In this document: piece after piece, positions 19,533 through 29,109 of the stretch
Numbering within the stretch: the first letter of the stretch is position 1
How the letters are laid out: every line of letters begins with the position of its first letter
Source of the DNA: Pirellulales bacterium
GTDB taxonomy: Bacteria; Planctomycetota; Planctomycetia; Pirellulales; UBA1268
DNA: 62,949 bases
Reading direction: 5' to 3'
NCBI GenBank assembly: GCA_016779265.1
Contig: JADHNY010000011.1
Span: forward strand, 1 to 62,949
Translations under genes and position numbers: made by a program
The notes under the pieces: generated by a model
What the model was told of the DNA's origin: nothing
What the model saw: only the letters and a program-made list of their open reading frames with translations
Database searches by the model: none

Positions 19533-20777
19533 ATGGACCAGCCGACCGCATCTTCCGCCGCCTCCTCGATCGACTCTGCCGCAGCGGCCTGCAGTGTTGG
19601 CATGTCGACGCTGGAAACCCTTGATGCAGCGGTGCTCGAGGCGGTGACCATCGCGCAGGCTGGCCTCAACGGTCGTGCGAGCCTCGCGGTGGTGTTTGTG
19701 GCAGGCCGGCATGCCAACCAGCGAGCCACCTTTGAAGGACTCAGCGAGGTGATCGCGGCCGACACCCTGATCGCGGGCAGCGTTGAAGGCATCCTCGCGG
19801 GCGGGTGTGAACAGGAGCGAGGCAGGGCAGTGGTCGTGTGGCTGGGGCGATTCCCCGAAGCAACGCTGGTGCCGGTGGCGTTGGAGTATCGCCACACGCC
19901 CGACGGAGGCAGCCTCGTCGGCTGGCCTGCAGACCTGCAGAGCCGTCTGCCAGACAACGCCACCTTGCTGCTGTTGGCAGACCCGTTCTCGTTTCCCGTC
20001 GATCGCCTGATCGAACGACTCGCCGACGACCATCCGGGCCTGCCGATCGTTGGCGGAATGCTCAGCGGGGCAACCGAGCCCGGCGGAAACGTCTTGGCCC
20101 TCGACTCCCACACCTATGACTGCGGGGCCGTGGGGGTAGTGATCGGCGGTGGCGTGCAGGTGCGTCCTGTCGTCTCTCAGGGCTGCCGGCCGATCGGCCG
20201 CACCTTCGTGATCACAAAGGCTGAGGAAAACATCCTCGTCGAACTTGGCGGGAAGCCGGCCTTGGAGCAGCTCCGTTCGATCTACGGGGACCTCAGTGAC
20301 AACGACCGCGACCTTGTGCGGAAGAGCCTGCATGTGGGCCGCGTCGCCAGCGAATACCAGGATCGATTTCAGCGGGGCGACTTCCTGGTCCGCAATGTGA
20401 TCGGCGCAGACCCCGAGTCAGGTGTGATCGGTGTCGGCGACACCCTGCGTGTCGGCCAGACCGTGCAGTTTCACGTGCGGGATGCGGCCAGTGCCAACGA
20501 AGACCTGACCACCCTGCTCGCGGCCCAGCCGTCCACGACGGCCCCGGTCGGCAGCCTTGTGTTCACCTGCAACGGCCGCGGGAGCCGTCTGTTTGAAACC
20601 GCTGACCACGATGCGACCTGCCTGCAGGAGCGTTTTGCCGGACTTCCGGCCGCAGGCTTTTTTGCCCAAGGCGAGATCGGGCCCATCGGCCAGCAGAACT
20701 GCCTGCATGGCTTCACAGCGAGCATTGCCCTGTTTGAACCGGCCGATCCCAGGAGTCGCGGCGAGGGGAGCCGCTGA
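19533..20777 (+). CDS. FIST domain sensory/ligand-binding protein
   Basis: The 414-residue protein consists of a FIST_N domain (about residues 30-220) and a FIST_C domain (about 230-400). FIST is a sensory domain predicted to bind small ligands such as amino acids. Typical blocks are SLAVVFVAGRHA, IAGSVEGILAGG, LPIVGGMLSG, and GLPAAGFFAQGEIGPIG at the C-terminus. No signalling output domain is attached. The gene starts 21 bases after mtnC, so it may be the last gene of the methionine-salvage transcript. An ATG 22 codons in (19599) is an alternative start. Confidence 0.87.
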   Translation: MDQPTASSAASSIDSAAAACSVGMSTLETLDAAVLEAVTIAQAGLNGRASLAVVFVAGRHANQRATFEGLSEVIAADTLIAGSVEGILAGGCEQERGRAVVVWLGRFPEATLVPVALEYRHTPDGGSLVGWPADLQSRLPDNATLLLLADPFSFPVDRLIERLADDHPGLPIVGGMLSGATEPGGNVLALDSHTYDCGAVGVVIGGGVQVRPVVSQGCRPIGRTFVITKAEENILVELGGKPALEQLRSIYGDLSDNDRDLVRKSLHVGRVASEYQDRFQRGDFLVRNVIGADPESGVIGVGDTLRVGQTVQFHVRDAASANEDLTTLLAAQPSTTAPVGSLVFTCNGRGSRLFETADHDATCLQERFAGLPAAGFFAQGEIGPIGQQNCLHGFTASIALFEPADPRSRGEGSR

Positions 20778-20950
20778 GGGAACTGCCGGCCGTCCAGCCC
20801 GCACTGTCGCTGTTTTTCCTGCGAAAAAACCCACGTTTCTGCGGCTTGCTCTCTCCCTTGACGCTGACAGGGGCGGAGCCCTACCGTCCTGCCTCCCCGG
20901 GGATGACCCGGCTAAATCGGTTGGTGAGAGCCCCCTGGAGACTGCGTTTT

Positions 20951-21298
20951 ATGCAGCGTCAGCCCTGGTTTCTTGTCGCATCGCTTGCGGTCCTTGCCTG
21001 CAGTGGCTGTGCCCACCATCGCCTCGGCAGCAACGGCTACGCCTACGAGCCCCCCTTGGCACCGGCGGTCTACCCACAGCCGGTCGATGCCAGCCAGCCG
21101 GTCGCTCCGGTGGTGACAACAGGGGTCCCCACGATTTCGCAGACAGCCGTGCCACCACAGGTGGTGATGCAGCAGCCAGTTGCCGGCCAGCCGGTCTACA
21201 GCCCGGTGGTGGGTGGCCCTGCCACGATGGTTCCCTGCGATCCCGCCACCATGACGGCCCCTCTCCAGACGCAGCCCTGCCCACCGCCGGCACTCTGA
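20951..21298 (+). CDS. Small proline/valine-rich lipoprotein
   Basis: The 115-residue protein starts with MQRQPWFLVASLAVLACSGC, a lipoprotein signal in which either Cys17 or Cys20 could be lipidated. The remainder is low-complexity, rich in Pro, Val, Gln and Ala, with repeated PVxxPVVxG-like elements, and no domain is recognised. I chose the ATG at 20951 because the signal peptide starts there. It sits alone between the FIST gene and glgE, on the same strand. It may coat or tether something at the outer membrane, but this is a guess. Confidence 0.6.
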   Translation: MQRQPWFLVASLAVLACSGCAHHRLGSNGYAYEPPLAPAVYPQPVDASQPVAPVVTTGVPTISQTAVPPQVVMQQPVAGQPVYSPVVGGPATMVPCDPATMTAPLQTQPCPPPAL

Positions 21299-21433
21299 GC
21301 CCGCCAAGCCCCCCACGCGACTCAAGCCCACGGCCCAGCGGGTGCCAGTCACCTCTCTCGGCACACGCCGCGCGGACTTCTACAATCCGCTCGCCACGGC
21401 GGTGACCGTGGCCCCCTTCCTGGAGACTGCCGA

Positions 21434-23428
21434 GTGGAGCTGCCCCAACATCTGCAACGCCGTGTCGCCATCGACCGCGTGGGGCCCGAGGTCGATGGCG
21501 GACGCTTTGCCGTCAAACGCATCCAAGGCGAGACGGTAACCGTCACCGCCGACATCATCTGCGATGGCCACGATGAACTCGAGTGCCGGCTGCTCGTGCG
21601 ACACGGCTCGTTTGGTCAGTGGCAATCGCTGCCGATGGTCTGCCGGGGCAACGATCTCTGGCAGGCGTCCTTCACGGTCGATCGGATCGGCTGCTGGCAC
21701 TACCAGATTGCCGCACGGGTTGACACTTTTGCCACCTGGCGACGCGACCTGAGAAAACGTGCCGATGCCGGAGAAGATCTGACCACAGAACTCGCTGCTG
21801 GCAGTGACCTGGTGCGCGAAGCCACCCACCGGGCAGGCCCGGCAACGGCCGTGGAAATGACTTCACTCGCCGCCGAGCTGGGTCGCGACACATCCCTGGC
21901 GATTGCGGAGAGCCCACGGCTCGCCGAACTGATGCTCGCCCACGCAGACCGCCGCGACGAGACACGGCTCGAGCTTCCACGCCCCGTCTGGGTCGATCGG
22001 CCCCGAGCCCAGGTGAGCAGCTGGTACGAACTCTTTCCGCGATCCTGGGGGTCCACACCCGGCCGACATGGCAGCTTTCGCGACCTCGCCAATCGGCTCG
22101 ACTATGTGCAGCAGCTTGGCTTCGATGTGGTCTACATGCCACCGATCCATCCGATTGGCCTGGCATTTCGCAAAGGACGCAACAACACGCTGACCGCCGA
22201 CGCCAACGATGTGGGAAGTCCGTGGGCGATCGGCTCCAACGACGGTGGACACACGGCCATCCATCCTCAGCTCGGTTCGTTTGACGACTTTGAAGAACTA
22301 CGGAAGCGGGCTGAGAGTCTCGGCCTCGAGCTGGCGCTCGACTTCGCCTTACAGTGTTCGCCCGACCATCCCTGGGTGCGCGAACACCCTGAGTGGTTTC
22401 GCTGGAGGAGCGACGGCACGATTCGCTACGCGGAAAACCCACCGAAGAAATACCAAGACATCGTGCCGATCGACTTCGGCTGTGAGGCGTGGCGGAGCCT
22501 GTGGCAGGCCATCGAGGAGGTGGTGCGATTCTGGGTCGACCGCGGCGTGAAAATCTTTCGCGTCGACAACCCGCACACCAAGCCTTTTGCCTTTTGGGAG
22601 TGGCTGATCTCCAGCATCCATCGCACACACCCTGAGGTGCTGTTTCTCTCGGAAGCCTTCACACGCCCAAAGACGATGTACCGCCTCGCCAAGCTCGGTT
22701 TCACCCAGAGCTACACCTACTTCACCTGGCGTGTGGAGAAGCAGGAACTCGCGGACTATTTCGAAGAGGTCACGCAGCCTCCGGTCGCGGAGTTCTTCCG
22801 GCCCAACTTCTGGCCGAACACGCCCGACATTCTGCACGCGACGCTCCAAGAGGGCGGGCGGCCAATGTTTATCACGAGGCTGGTGCTGGCAGCCTTGAGT
22901 GTCGGCAACTGGGGCATCTACGGCCCCGCCTTTGAGCTGCTTGATGCAGATCCCCGCGAGCCAGAAAGCGAAGAGTATCTCAACAGCGAGAAGTACGAAC
23001 TCAAGGCCTGGAAGCTCGATGACCCTGGCAGCCTCGCGCCCCTGATCAGCCAGCTCAATGCCCTCCGACGCAGTGAGCCTGCCCTGGCCACTGCTGCGGC
23101 ACCACAGATCGAGTCGATCGACCATCCACAGCTGCTGGCCTGGAGCAAGCATGATGAGGCGAGTGGCAACCGGCTGGTGGTTGTCGTCTGCCTTGAGCCG
23201 AGCGGTACAGCATCCGGCAGGCTGTTGCTTGATCTTGATCGTCTCGGCCTGCCATCCGACGCGTCGCTCACCGCTGAAGAACTCCTCACCGGTGCGACGG
23301 ATCGCTGGCCAGCAGGAGCGGCGTCGATCAGCCTGGGGCCACAACGACCAGCTGCCGTCTTCCGAATCCACGCGAGTGAGCCACTCACGCTGTCGCAGCC
23401 GGCTGCCCCGGAGCCTGTGGCCCCATGA
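21434..23428 (+). CDS. glgE: Alpha-1,4-glucan:maltose-1-phosphate maltosyltransferase
   Basis: The 664-residue GH13_3 enzyme extends alpha-1,4-glucans using maltose-1-phosphate. An N-terminal beta-sandwich (about residues 1-200) precedes the catalytic barrel. The nucleophile is Asp378 in FRVDNPHTKPF and the acid/base is Glu407 in FLSEAFTRPK; YFTWRVEKQEL and AALSVGNWGIYGPAFE are typical of GlgE. It uses a GTG start with GGAG 9 bases upstream. The stop overlaps the maltokinase ATG by 4 bases, placing it first in a four-gene alpha-glucan/trehalose operon. Confidence 0.95.
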   Translation: MELPQHLQRRVAIDRVGPEVDGGRFAVKRIQGETVTVTADIICDGHDELECRLLVRHGSFGQWQSLPMVCRGNDLWQASFTVDRIGCWHYQIAARVDTFATWRRDLRKRADAGEDLTTELAAGSDLVREATHRAGPATAVEMTSLAAELGRDTSLAIAESPRLAELMLAHADRRDETRLELPRPVWVDRPRAQVSSWYELFPRSWGSTPGRHGSFRDLANRLDYVQQLGFDVVYMPPIHPIGLAFRKGRNNTLTADANDVGSPWAIGSNDGGHTAIHPQLGSFDDFEELRKRAESLGLELALDFALQCSPDHPWVREHPEWFRWRSDGTIRYAENPPKKYQDIVPIDFGCEAWRSLWQAIEEVVRFWVDRGVKIFRVDNPHTKPFAFWEWLISSIHRTHPEVLFLSEAFTRPKTMYRLAKLGFTQSYTYFTWRVEKQELADYFEEVTQPPVAEFFRPNFWPNTPDILHATLQEGGRPMFITRLVLAALSVGNWGIYGPAFELLDADPREPESEEYLNSEKYELKAWKLDDPGSLAPLISQLNALRRSEPALATAAAPQIESIDHPQLLAWSKHDEASGNRLVVVVCLEPSGTASGRLLLDLDRLGLPSDASLTAEELLTGATDRWPAGAASISLGPQRPAAVFRIHASEPLTLSQPAAPEPVAP

Positions 23429-24936
23429 CGCTTTTTGGTAGTGACGACACGCTGGTGGCTGCCCTTGCAGGGTGGCTGCCTACCACCCGCTGGTTTCCAT
23501 CAAAGTCACAGCGTCTTGCGGCGATCACCATCGTCGACCGCATTCGCCTGCCGCTCACGCAGCCCGCGGAGTTTGTCGTTGTCGACCTGACGCTCACGAG
23601 CACGTCCCTCAGCGACACTTCCCCCAACGACACTGCCGCGTCGCATCGTCTGGCGGTGCCGCTCTGCTGGCAGGCCGGCGGCCCAGTCGATGCTGCCGCC
23701 TCGCCGGAGGTTGTCGGCTGGCTCACACAGGCGGCACTCACCGGCGCAGCGGCCGAAGGATGCCACACGAGAATCACCGGTGTGCCGGTATCGGCCTCGG
23801 TCGCACTCAGTGAAACTGCATTTTCGAGCACCGACACGCCGCAGGTCACGCCCCTGACGGCTGACTCCTCGAACACCGTGCTGCATGTCTGTTTCGGCGG
23901 TGCGGCAGCCGAGATCGGCGTCGTCTGCAAACTCCTGCGACAGGTACGCCATGGTCTTCCGCCCGATGTGGAGATCGGCCGTTTTCTCGCAGGCGACACC
24001 GAGTGGCGACAGACACCGCCCTTGCTCGGTTTTCTTCAATGGCACGGCCCGACAGGGGAGCCGGCTGTGGTCGCGGTGGTGCACGCCCAGGTGCCAGCGG
24101 CCACGAGTCTGTGGGATGAACTGCTGACACGGCTTGGCGGCATGAGCCTCGCTGGTGATCACAGCAGGGGAGGGGAGTCGCTTCGCCAGGAGGTCATGCC
24201 GGTTCTGATCGCGTTGGGCCAGACCACCGCAGACATGCACCGTGCGCTCGCTGCCCAACGGGATGATGCGGCCTTCGGCAGCGAGCCCTGGACGGCAGAT
24301 ATGCAGGCTGCCGCCACGCACGCGATGACCACTCATGCCCAGCAGGTCTTCGCTCGTCTTCGCCGCCTCAAGCCACCACTGCCTGCCGCAACGCTGACGC
24401 TGCTCGATGAGGTGTGTGCCCACGAGGCGGTCTGCCTCGCGCGACTGGCGAGCCTCAACAGCCAGACCTGGCAGAGTCGGCGGATTCGCGTTCATGGCGA
24501 CTACCACCTGGGGCAGGTGCTCTTCTCGCGCGGCCGCCACGACGGCCTCGTTCTCGAACAGCTGCAGGTGATCGATTTCGAAGGAGAGCCGGCTCGCTCA
24601 CTCGCTGAACGCCGAGAGAAGCATGCCGCGGCCAAGGATGTCGCCGGCATGCTCCGCTCCCTCGACTACCTGATCCGCGTGGCCCATCGCCAGGCCGTGG
24701 TGAATCTTCCCGCCGACGCCTACGAGCAGTTTGCCGGCTGGTTTCTGGGAAGCTACACGGCCGCCGCCCACTCCAGCAGCTTCTGGCCAGCGGATCCCGA
24801 GGAAGCAGGGCGAATGCTCGCGATTTACTGTCTCGACAAGGCGATCTACGAGGTGGCCTACGAGGCTGACAATCGTCCAGACTGGCTCGACGTGCCTCTC
24901 ACCGCGTTGCTGCAGATCGTGGCGACCGATCCCTGA
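23425..24936 (+). CDS. mak: Maltokinase
   Basis: The 503-residue kinase phosphorylates maltose to maltose-1-phosphate, the GlgE donor (Mak/Pep2 family). An N-terminal cap domain (LPTTRWFPSKSQRL) is followed by an aminoglycoside phosphotransferase-like kinase fold. The catalytic loop is IRVHGDYHLGQVLFS, and the metal site VIDFEGEPARSLAERREKH is diagnostic of maltokinases. In many bacteria this domain is fused behind TreS; here it stands alone. It overlaps glgE by 4 bases (ATGA) and is followed by otsA after about 43 bases. Confidence 0.94.
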   Translation: MTLFGSDDTLVAALAGWLPTTRWFPSKSQRLAAITIVDRIRLPLTQPAEFVVVDLTLTSTSLSDTSPNDTAASHRLAVPLCWQAGGPVDAAASPEVVGWLTQAALTGAAAEGCHTRITGVPVSASVALSETAFSSTDTPQVTPLTADSSNTVLHVCFGGAAAEIGVVCKLLRQVRHGLPPDVEIGRFLAGDTEWRQTPPLLGFLQWHGPTGEPAVVAVVHAQVPAATSLWDELLTRLGGMSLAGDHSRGGESLRQEVMPVLIALGQTTADMHRALAAQRDDAAFGSEPWTADMQAAATHAMTTHAQQVFARLRRLKPPLPAATLTLLDEVCAHEAVCLARLASLNSQTWQSRRIRVHGDYHLGQVLFSRGRHDGLVLEQLQVIDFEGEPARSLAERREKHAAAKDVAGMLRSLDYLIRVAHRQAVVNLPADAYEQFAGWFLGSYTAAAHSSSFWPADPEEAGRMLAIYCLDKAIYEVAYEADNRPDWLDVPLTALLQIVATDP

Positions 24937-24979
24937 GACGAATTGTGCCCGCCGAGGGTCACCTGCTAGGTTCTTTGGA

Positions 24980-26482
24980 GTGACATTCAAGACAAACAGC
25001 GACTCGGCGGATCGCTCACGCGACAAGCCGAGTGAAGACGTGCAAAACGACGATTCTCAGCATGGCAATGGCGACCTTGTTGTTGTTGCCAATCGACTTC
25101 CTGTTCACCGCAGTTGCCCAGAAAGCCCGTGGGAAACCAGCCCGGGCGGGCTCGTGTCAGCGTTGATGCCGATCCTGCGTGAACACCATGGCGTCTGGAT
25201 CGGCTGGGCAGGCTCACTGGAAGCGGCCAGCGATCCCTTTTCGCACGAAGGGCTGTTTAATGTTCCCGTTCCGATCTCTCCCGACGAGGTCGAGAACTAC
25301 TACGAAGGCTTTTCCAACAGCAGTCTCTGGCCGCTCTACCACGACGCCTGTCAGCCCCCGCACTACCACCGCCACTGGTGGAATCCCTACGTCAAAGTCA
25401 ACAGGCGGTTTGCGGAACGAACGGCCGAGTGCGCGGCCCCGAATGCCCGCGTGCTCGTGCAGGACTACCACCTGCAGTTGGTACCCGGGATGCTCCGCGA
25501 ACTGCGGCCCGACCTCCGCATTGGATTCTTTCTGCACATTCCTTTTCCGCCGGTAGAACTGTTCGCACAGCTGCCGTGGCGACAGCAGATTCTCGAAGGC
25601 TTGCTCGGTGCTGATGTCGTCGGCTTTCAAACCCGCGCGGGAGCACAGAACTTCATCCGCCTCGTCAATCGCTACACCTCACACCGGGGCGTGGGCCAAG
25701 CGATCATGGTCGGACAACGACATGTGCAGGCCCGTGAGTTTCCCATCTCGATCGACTTCGATCGTTTTGAGCAGCTTGCCCAGGATCCGGCCATCATTGA
25801 CCGGGCTGAGGAAATCCGCGCTGAAGTTGGAGAGCACCGCACGATCCTGCTTGGGGTCGATCGTCTCGACTACACCAAAGGTATCGACCTGCGATTGAGG
25901 GCAGTCGACGAACTGCTCAAGAGCGACCGTCACACAGTCAACGACCTCGCGCTCGTGCAGGTAAGCGTGCCGTCTCGTGAGAGTGTTGATGAGTATGTCG
26001 AGGTCCGCAGCCGAATCGAAGAGCTCGTCGGCCAGATCAATGGTGCACACGGCGAGGTCGGGCAGATGCCGGTGCACTATCTCCGTCGCAATCTGCCGAT
26101 CGAAGAGCTCGTGGCTAACTACCTCGCAGCCGATGTGATGCTCGTCACCCCATTTCGCGACGGCATGAACCTCGTAGCCAAGGAATACATCGCCTGTCGC
26201 CTGCACGACACCGGCGTGCTCGTGCTCTCCGAGTTCACCGGAGCGGCCCGCGAACTAGACCGCGCGGTCCTCGTCAATCCGCATGACATCGACGGCATGG
26301 CCAGCGCGATTGAGCGGGCGATCACGATGACAAAGACCGAACAAGCCCGGCGCATTCGCAGCATGCGGCAGAAGATCCGCCGCCGCACTGTGTTTGACTG
26401 GGCCAACGACTTTCTTGGGGCGGTTGATGCAGCCTCCTCGTTCTCCATGACAGCTGGCGGTGGAACAAGAGACACCTCATGA
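24980..26482 (+). CDS. otsA: Trehalose-6-phosphate synthase
   Basis: This GT20 enzyme of about 500 residues forms trehalose-6-phosphate from glucose-6-phosphate and a nucleotide-glucose. Motifs include VVVANRLPVH, VWIGWAGSL, VLVQDYHLQLVPGMLR, FFLHIPFPP, VDRLDYTKGID and TPFRDGMNLVAKEYIAC, covering both substrate sites. No in-frame ATG precedes the conserved region. Candidate starts are GTG 24980 and GTG 25040, neither with a strong ribosome site; I chose the first. Its stop overlaps the next ATG by 4 bases. Confidence 0.93.
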   Translation: MTFKTNSDSADRSRDKPSEDVQNDDSQHGNGDLVVVANRLPVHRSCPESPWETSPGGLVSALMPILREHHGVWIGWAGSLEAASDPFSHEGLFNVPVPISPDEVENYYEGFSNSSLWPLYHDACQPPHYHRHWWNPYVKVNRRFAERTAECAAPNARVLVQDYHLQLVPGMLRELRPDLRIGFFLHIPFPPVELFAQLPWRQQILEGLLGADVVGFQTRAGAQNFIRLVNRYTSHRGVGQAIMVGQRHVQAREFPISIDFDRFEQLAQDPAIIDRAEEIRAEVGEHRTILLGVDRLDYTKGIDLRLRAVDELLKSDRHTVNDLALVQVSVPSRESVDEYVEVRSRIEELVGQINGAHGEVGQMPVHYLRRNLPIEELVANYLAADVMLVTPFRDGMNLVAKEYIACRLHDTGVLVLSEFTGAARELDRAVLVNPHDIDGMASAIERAITMTKTEQARRIRSMRQKIRRRTVFDWANDFLGAVDAASSFSMTAGGGTRDTS

Positions 26483-29040
26483 CGACTTCGTGTGCACAAC
26501 CTGTTCTCTCCGGTGATGAACTCGATCACGCCATCGAAGCGGCTGCAAAGTCACCGGTCCTGCTCGTTGCCACCGACTACGACGGCACCCTCGCTCCCAT
26601 CGTTGAAGATCCGGCTGAAGCCAAGCCGCTGCGTGAGTCGTTGATCGCCTTGCGTGCATTGGCTGCGATGCCCGGCACGTCGGCCGCGGTCATTTCGGGC
26701 CGGGCGCTCTCCGACCTCGCGTCGATGACGACTCTTGATGGCCAGGTGATGCTCGTAGGCAGCCACGGCAGTGAGTTTGATCAAGACTTCGCGCAGACCC
26801 TCACATCTGCTCAAACCGAACTGCGGCAACGGGTGATCGATGAAATGCACCGCATCGCTGCTGCCGACCCGGGCTTTCGCGTTGAGACCAAGCCCGCTTC
26901 GGTGGCATTCCACTACCGCAGTGTGAGTGACACAGTCGCTGAACACGCGGTGCAGGAACTGATGCAGGGTGCTGCCTCCTGGGAACATGTGCGACTCAAG
27001 CGAGGCAAGATGGTCCTTGAGTTGGCCGTCGTCGACACGTCCAAAGGGGATGCACTCGATGCCCTGCGGCATCGCGTTGGTGCCAGCGCAGTCGTTTTTC
27101 TTGGCGACGATGTGACCGACGAAGACGCCTTCTCGCGGATGCACGGCCCAGACCTGGCGATCAAGGTGGGGGCCGGCGATACCGCTGCCGGCTACCGAAT
27201 TAGCGATCCCACGGAGGTCGCCCGGCGACTGGCCCAGATTGCCGGTGTGCGTCAGGCATGGCTTGCCGGAGCCGAAGCGGTGCCGATTGAAGAGCATGCC
27301 ATGCTCTCGGATGGCCGGGTGATGGCATTGGTTGCTCCGGCTGCCAGGCTGGTCTGGATGTGTGCCCCGCGGATCGACAGCCCGGCCCTATTTGCCGAGC
27401 TTCTCGGTGGACCAGCAGCAGGCCACTTTACCGTTTCGCCGGTCAATGAGACCGGCAAACCAGTGACCCGCTATGACGGCAGTTCACTCGTGCTTCGCAC
27501 CGAATGGTCGAAGATTGCCGTCACCGACTTCCTGGACTGTTCCGCCGGGAAGCCCACTCAGCGGGCTGGCCGAACTGAACTTCTCCGTACCGTGGAGGGT
27601 CGCGGCGAGGTCGAGATCGTGTTTGCCCCGCGGCTCGACTTTGGGCGAACCACCACGAGGCTCTGCCTGCGTGATGATGGCCTCGAGATCGACGACACGA
27701 TCGACCCCATTGTGTTGCGGGCTCCCGGTGTCACCTGGGAGCTGCACGAAGAAGGCCCCCACCAAACAGCAGTCGGCCGAGTGACCCTGCGTGGTGAACC
27801 GCTGCGGCTCGAGCTGCGGTATGGCACTGGCTCGCTCCGCGAAAACCAGGTGATTACCTCTGACGAACGATATCGGCTAACGAAGGCTTACTGGGAAAGC
27901 TGGGCTGACCGGCTGGTGCTGCCGAAGCGTGAGAGCCGTTTGGTCCGTCGCAGCGCATTAATACTGAAGGGCCTCTGTTATGGGCCGACTGGCGGCATCG
28001 TGGCCGCAGCCACAACAAGTCTTCCAGAGGACCTCGGTGGCGTTCGCAACTGGGACTACCGATACTGCTGGCTACGGGACGCGTCGATGTCGGCGACGGC
28101 GCTGGTCAAGCTCGGTAGTTTCACCGAGGCGATGGGCTTTCTTGACTGGATGCTGGGCGTGATCGACCGGGCAGCTGCCCCCGAGCGGCTTATGCCGCTC
28201 TACACCGTGACGGGCCATGAATGTGGTGCTGAGGCAGAGATCGCTGAACTCGCAGGCTATGCCGGCAGCCGACCGGTGCGGGTCGGCAACGCGGCTCGCG
28301 GACAGGTGCAGCTTGACGTATTTGGCCCGATCGCCGAACTCATCTGGCAGCTGCTGCTGGCAGAGGCCCCGCTCTCAAGTGAACACTGGCGTCTCGCGGA
28401 AGCGCTGGTGCATGCGGTTGAGGCCCGCTGGCATGAGCCTGACCATGGCATCTGGGAGATCCGCAAACCACGCCGTCACCATGTGCATTCAAAGGTGATG
28501 TGCTGGCTGACAGTCGACCGTGGCATTCGGATCTCGGAGCGTTTTCTCGACCGGCCGCGACCGGGCTGGGAGCAGCTGCGCGACCAGATTGCCAAAGACA
28601 TCCTGGCCAATGCCTGGAACGAAAAAACCGCCGCCTACACCGCTGCTTACGGTTCGGACGAGCTCGACGCCTCCAGCCTCTGGATCGGCCTCAGCGGCCT
28701 GGTGGACTGCACCGACGAGCGGTTCATCAGCACGATCAACGCAGTGAACACGGGGCTCCGCTCGGGCCCGACGGTCTACCGCTACCTCTCAGAAGATGGG
28801 CTGCCGGGGCGTGAGGGCGGCTTCTTCATCTGCGCGTCGTGGCTTGTGGAATCGTTGTTCCGTGCGGGTCGTCGCCAGGAAGCGGATGCACTCTTCGCTG
28901 ACTTGATCGAACTCTCAGACACCACTGGCCTCTATCCAGAAGAGTTCGATCCGCTGATCGGCAAGACACTCGGCAATCACCCACAGGCCTACAGCCATCT
29001 GGGCATCATCGAGAATGCGATCACCCTCTCCTCCGAATGA
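26479..29040 (+). CDS. Fusion of trehalose-6-phosphate phosphatase and GH15 glycosidase
   Basis: The 853-residue protein joins two enzymes. Residues about 20-255 are OtsB, a HAD phosphatase that releases trehalose: DYDGTLAP with Asp33 and Asp35, VISGRA, and FLGDDVTDEDAF. Residues about 265-850 are a family 15 glycosidase, a family of glucoamylases and trehalases: RNWDYRYCWLRDASM near 522, a likely acid Glu in AEIAELAGYAGSRPVRVGN near 587, and a likely base Glu in LYPEEFDP near 820. Both active sites look intact. The ATG overlaps the otsA stop by 4 bases, ending a glgE-mak-otsA-otsB/GH15 operon. Confidence 0.93.
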   Translation: MTTSCAQPVLSGDELDHAIEAAAKSPVLLVATDYDGTLAPIVEDPAEAKPLRESLIALRALAAMPGTSAAVISGRALSDLASMTTLDGQVMLVGSHGSEFDQDFAQTLTSAQTELRQRVIDEMHRIAAADPGFRVETKPASVAFHYRSVSDTVAEHAVQELMQGAASWEHVRLKRGKMVLELAVVDTSKGDALDALRHRVGASAVVFLGDDVTDEDAFSRMHGPDLAIKVGAGDTAAGYRISDPTEVARRLAQIAGVRQAWLAGAEAVPIEEHAMLSDGRVMALVAPAARLVWMCAPRIDSPALFAELLGGPAAGHFTVSPVNETGKPVTRYDGSSLVLRTEWSKIAVTDFLDCSAGKPTQRAGRTELLRTVEGRGEVEIVFAPRLDFGRTTTRLCLRDDGLEIDDTIDPIVLRAPGVTWELHEEGPHQTAVGRVTLRGEPLRLELRYGTGSLRENQVITSDERYRLTKAYWESWADRLVLPKRESRLVRRSALILKGLCYGPTGGIVAAATTSLPEDLGGVRNWDYRYCWLRDASMSATALVKLGSFTEAMGFLDWMLGVIDRAAAPERLMPLYTVTGHECGAEAEIAELAGYAGSRPVRVGNAARGQVQLDVFGPIAELIWQLLLAEAPLSSEHWRLAEALVHAVEARWHEPDHGIWEIRKPRRHHVHSKVMCWLTVDRGIRISERFLDRPRPGWEQLRDQIAKDILANAWNEKTAAYTAAYGSDELDASSLWIGLSGLVDCTDERFISTINAVNTGLRSGPTVYRYLSEDGLPGREGGFFICASWLVESLFRAGRRQEADALFADLIELSDTTGLYPEEFDPLIGKTLGNHPQAYSHLGIIENAITLSSE

Positions 29041-29109
29041 GCCGAGGGTTGGCGGTCTCTCTGACACCGAAAACTTTCAGTCCGCAGAGACTAGGCATAG
29101 GGTGGGGGT

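Noticed and set aside
19269-20333. 354-residue minus-strand frame over mtnC and the FIST gene
   Set aside because: Covers two clearly conserved genes on the other strand; no domain seen.
22349-24540. Two long minus-strand frames (340 and 344 residues) in glgE and mak
   Set aside because: Antisense to catalytic regions of two conserved enzymes; no ribosome sites or domains.
24731-24979. N-terminal extension of the otsA frame inside maltokinase
   Set aside because: Out-of-frame maltokinase sequence; OtsA homology starts after 25070.
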